Assembly: GCF_018139145.2 (NCBI RefSeq)
Contig: NC_059483.1
Coordinates: 1,985,001 to 2,049,000 of the forward strand
Length of the DNA stretch: 64,000 bases
Origin: Gymnogyps californianus
Lineage: Eukaryota; Chordata; Aves; Accipitriformes; Cathartidae
Direction of reading: 5' to 3'
The notes below the pieces were generated by a model. The model worked only from the letters and a program-made list of their open reading frames with translations, did not search any database and was not told where the DNA came from. The stretch's first letter is position 1, and every line of letters begins with the position of its first letter. Of this stretch, positions 59,833-64,000 are shown piece by piece. The position numbers and the translations under genes were made by a program.

Positions 59833-61633
59833 AAAACATCCTGAAACATTTCAGTAAATTAATTAGCAACGGAATGCTAAAATCTAATTAAGAAACCATC
59901 AACTCCGAATCTCATTTGTACTAATACTTACTTCTAGTAAATTAAGAGATCTCATATGAGTGGTGTCATTCAGGATCACGCTCGTCGTGTGCCCTCTCAT
60001 TTAGTGACACATATTTAGGATGCCGGTCCAGCCTACTATCACGTCCTGTTGCTCTAAACTCTGACCTGCCCCTCGCAAGGCTCATCTCTCACAACAGGGA
60101 TTAGGTCCAGGAAAAAATAAACTTAATTATTGCTAAGCTGGGTGGATATTGAATTTTCAGGCTGCAGATGCTGAAATGAGAATAAGGCACTTTTCAGAGC
60201 AGGGACCCACGTGCTGTCAAGCTCTTGGGAGGTGAACTGGACATCACAGCTGGACGGTACCCAAAACCGTACCCGGGGTGCGGTCACCGCATCCCTGCTC
60301 GGTGGCCGTGCAGCAGCCTGTCCCCTGCGCCGCCCGGCCCTGCAGCCCCAAGGCACAGGGAGAAGGAAAAGGGTTTCTTTTATATTTGCACACACATACC
60401 CACAGGGTTTGGATGTCTGCAGGCAGCGACCTGGTGATCCAAAGCCAGCACCATCCTGGACCCCACTCGCACCTCACAGAGGACTCTGATTTGTCCGATG
60501 CCCCTCCTGATTTACACCAGAATACGCAAACAAGAATCAAGTTCAGCGACACAAATTCAAACCAGGCGATGGAGGGATGCACAGGGTTACGGGCACATGC
60601 TTTACGCTGGGTTCGGCAAATCCAGAAATCCCCGTGCAAAGCTACAGAAAAGCCTTTCACTGCTGCTTCTGCTCCCCTTTGCTGCATTGCATCGCTCCCT
60701 CAGGTGCTGACGCTTTTTATCACGTATTCCTGTCTCGCACTCGCCAGATTAACCTGCTCCCTTTGTTAAACACTAGACAGATTGTTGACAATCTGTATTA
60801 AATTTCTGAAAGTACCTCTTCTGTATCAAAAATCTTTGGCTTACTAACACAGAAAACATTTTTAAAAATCCTCTTCAGTAAACGTTAAATCTCATCAAAG
60901 AGACCAGAAGTATTTACTACCCCCGGATTCAGCATTCAGTTCCTCCGGTGGCGGTCTCAAATCTCCCAAGCCTTTTCACTCTCATTCTCCTTCTTTCCAA
61001 GCATCGTAATTCCTTGCATTCAATCTCCTCTCTCTCCCTGTTCCCAATGCCGGGGAGAGGAAGGCAAAGCAATGCAGCAGCTGTTTTTGCAAGAGAATGT
61101 TACAACAGCTTAGGCCAAATGCTCCAGAGGTTTCTCTACAACATTAACGCAGTGTGGCTCGTTTGGAGGAGCATTATTCATCGTTTGGAGGTGACAACTC
61201 ACCCCGGCTGGGGAGCCCCTGGCAGGAGATTCACTGCTGCACTACGGACGATGCCTCTGTCATGCAGCTTGCAGGGGAAGTTGTCTGCCCGGTTGCATAA
61301 GGCATCTCTAAAATTGGGGTCTGAAGTTCTTGGTAATACTTACAAGTAAGTGGCAATGGCTGCAGATGGAAGTATTAATAGAAGCCGACACTTGCTTCTT
61401 TTTTGGATAACAAATAGTTGAGGAGCACATACACACCCCTGCTCTGGCATCAGCAGCCCCCAGGACAGGGGAGCAGAGGACAGCTAGAAATGGTGAAAGC
61501 TTCATGCCAGCACGGTATGGGAAGCAGATTCATGATTAAACTCTCTCATTGAGCCTAGAGCGTCACTGAGCAATCAGTGTGAAATCCACCCCTCCTCACC
61601 CAAGATTAGCTGTGCACCCACCACCCACCCCTC

Positions 61634-61736
61634 CACACACACACGCACGTGCACACACACACATGTACATACACACACACGCACATACACACACACGCAC
61701 ATGTGCACACACACACACGTACACATACACACACAC
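61634..61736. repeat. 103-bp strictly alternating purine-pyrimidine (CA-type) microsatellite
   Basis: Mainly CA units interrupted by GCACGTGC, ATGTACAT, GCACATAC, ATGTGC and CGTACACATA. Every step alternates purine and pyrimidine without exception from 61634 to 61736, so the whole tract is suited to forming Z-DNA. All open frames here are low-complexity artefacts. Confidence 0.95.
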
Positions 61737-61739
61737 TCT

Positions 61740-64000
61740 GCCACACACGTCCCCAGCTGGGCTCCCTGCAGCACGCCTGGCTCCACGGCCCAAGCAACAT
61801 TTTTGAGGTCAGTAATGTAGCTGATTAAAACTCCGATACAAAAAATGATTGGTGGAACTTTTTTATACAAGGAACAGAAATGCTGATTTATGCTTTTAAA
61901 TAAAAATAAATGTGAAATCTAAGACAGCCTTAAGAACATATTCTAGTCACCAGCTTTTTTTCCAGTAAATAAACTGACAAAATGCTGCTGCATTTGAAGT
62001 GTTCAAATTGGTCGCAAGTTCCATGGAAATGCACAAAATAAGCGTCAAATTTAAAAGCATATTGAAATTGGACATGACCTTCAGCCATGCCTGTACTAGC
62101 AGCACTTGGACAAGACACATAAACTGGCATCTTGTTCTCAAAAAGTACTCAAAACGTGGGTGCAAATAGAGAGGAAAATACCGCACTCCTACGTCCACAC
62201 TCCTGCTGGGAATGAATTAAGGTACCTGAGGCGCTTCTTGACACCCCACTTCAAATCCGTGACCTATATGAGAGATGCAGGAGATGGGTTGCAGACATGT
62301 CTGAACGCACACATGAATCACAGCAATTAAGTAAATGAAATAAAAATGTTGCCTTTTTACGATCAGAAGCCACGGTTAGTTAAGAACTGTTGATTTCACT
62401 TCAGTAAGAATTACATGTTTTTTAATTGAAATATTCATGCCTAAGTGGTCAAATGTTAATATTTTAGTAATCTTTACATATGTTCCTACTTCCTCTATGC
62501 TTTTTCAAGTCCACATTACTATCTATTTGGCCTCTTATTTTTTCTATTACTTATCCTAAACACAAGTTGTTCTGAAAGATCACCAGTAATTCACATAAAA
62601 TATAGAGCTGTTACTTTACTTTTCTTAAAAGAAGCATAATAATTGCAAACTGCAGCTACTGGAGCTGAAAATAACTCTCCGGACAGCTGCACATGGAGAA
62701 TTAGATTAAAATGAGCTTGTTTTTTTTAAATGACCTGATAATTTGTAGGGAAAAAAAATAAATATCTAACTATTTTCATCAGTAGAGAATGCTACAGCTC
62801 TTAAAGCAATGCAGAAGTGCCTTACTGCATGCAGATGAGGCAAACACGACCTAGAGAGGCCAGATTAACTCAACACAACTAGAGGTTTGCAGACCATGTT
62901 GAAATAACCATAAGTCTATTCTCCTGTAAAAAACAACAGAGGGGCAGAGGGTGAGACAGCTTGTACCACTTAGTGGAGAAGAAACTCTAGACAAGCTGAC
63001 ACAAAATGTTAGGAGAAAAGGATGAGTACTTGAGGTTGCAAGCCGAGATCAGTCTTTTGTTCTCTCTCACCTCGCAAGAGCCTTGCAAACACCACAGCAG
63101 CTCGTGTGCAGCAGGAGCAGAAGACTAAAAAGATTTCAGATCAATGGTTTTCTCTGACCAGGAGAGCAAATATGACCTAGATTTGAATTTGTTGGCCAAC
63201 TCCATCAAATTTGCCTTCACTGGCATCCTCAGAGCTCCTGCCGGTGCCATGAGAAATATCTGGTCAGCTGAAGGCCAGAGCCCTTGCTCTCACAGCCTGT
63301 GTAAAGCATGAACAAGATCAGACAGGACCACCGTTATGTATATGAATGTCCCGATTACGTGAAAAGTATCAAATCACTCAGACCTCGGGAGACCTAGCTA
63401 GGACATAGCAGTGACTAGGAAGCCAGTTCTATGAGTCATTAACAATTTGACTGTTCTGGAGTGCCTTGTAAACCACAACACTATTTGGAGTAAACTTCTT
63501 AAAAGTACTTTGAACCAGGCTGGTGAGAAGAAGCCCTTGCTTTACTGAGCCAAGAAGCGCTTCCTGATTTCTGGGAGACAATGTAAAAGCCAAATCCAGA
63601 ATGAGAAGGCAGACTGTTAAAACCTCAGTTTCCAGGGATTACTATGATGAATTACCATTGCAGCCAGGTACAACTGCTTGCAATAATTAATTCTGACTAG
63701 TTTTATGGTTAACCTGTAGTATTGACAATATTACCAAAACCCCCTTGAGTAGGCTTTGCAGGTTTATAAATATATCCAATTATCATGTATTTGATGAGAT
63801 TTAATTTAAATCTAGCAAAAAATATTCCCGAGTCATCTGTTATTCATAACTTAAGATGAATTCAGCCTCCATATCACAACTCTTCCTCCTCCTCCTTTTT
63901 CAGACCCATTGCTTCTACATAAATTAAATCATTCACTACATACACCCAAGTGAGATTTCCTTTTAGAAAGCCATATTTTAGAGAAAGCAATTACATTTGG
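61740..64000. other. Gene-free stretch, AT-rich
   Basis: AT-rich sequence with no called gene or repeat. CCTCAGTTTCC at about 63626-63636 recalls the forward MIR core, but nothing around it continues the match. Confidence 0.5.

Larger units (their letters stand above)
54005..61630. other. Gene-free stretch
   Basis: GC-richer patches at 54.48-54.60, 54.84-55.18, 58.74-58.95 and 60.22-60.70 kb are open in several overlapping frames on both strands, including a 163-codon plus frame at 60278-60769. None shows a domain, and overlapping openness on both strands argues for GC content and against coding. One MIR relic lies at 56255-56375. Small repeats are listed separately. Confidence 0.5.

Noticed and set aside
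60244..60769. 163-codon plus and 147-codon minus open frames
   Set aside because: They overlap on opposite strands in a GC-rich patch, with no domain and no conserved-looking segments. Openness follows from GC content.
61574..61870. Open frames of 64-98 codons rich in Cys-Val or His-Thr
   Set aside because: Direct products of translating the CA-type microsatellite.
63600..63660. CCTCAGTTTCC as a forward-strand MIR core
   Set aside because: Only 11 bases match, and the flanks do not continue the MIR consensus.

Overview
This is vertebrate nuclear DNA, almost certainly from a bird. Coding density is extremely low and the background is AT-rich. There are short CpG-bearing islets, decayed MIR-like SINEs and one CR1-type LINE relic. 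A solo LTR has the ends and internal landmarks of an ERVL-type LTR family I know from neoavian birds. The species cannot be named from this sequence. I recognise no complete gene, no tRNA or rRNA gene, no CRISPR array and nothing bacterial. The window is either intergenic desert or the inside of very large introns.

Layout. 1-8.4 kb: unassigned sequence with a GC-rich left edge. 8.46-8.52 kb: a possible 64-bp minus-strand exon. 12.9-13.36 kb: a possible plus-strand terminal exon (acceptor, 118 open codons, stop, AATAAA). 13.4-13.6 kb: an AT-rich block dense in homeodomain-type cores. 19.82-19.86 kb: a 26-bp relic made only of the two ends of the neoavian LTR, still flanked by a 5-bp target duplication. 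21.8-41.6 kb: scattered MIR/CORE-SINE-like relics. 37.1-37.3 kb: switching homopolymer runs ending in 40 T, beside a possible minus-strand terminal exon for a leucine-rich helix. 45.9-46.45 kb: CR1 reverse-transcriptase relic. 47-51 kb: CpG islets and a 16-bp homeodomain-type palindrome. 53.4-54.0 kb: complete solo LTR with a 5-bp target duplication. 56.3 kb: another MIR relic. 61.63-61.74 kb: 103 bp of strictly alternating purine-pyrimidine sequence. The rest to 64 kb is unassigned.

The firmest results are the solo LTR, the end-to-end LTR footprint, the CR1 relic and the alternating CA-type tract. All exon calls rest on splice-like signals and open frames alone. They name no known protein, so they are leads and not annotations. 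The few real features are independent insertions and relics, and I see no system of cooperating genes.
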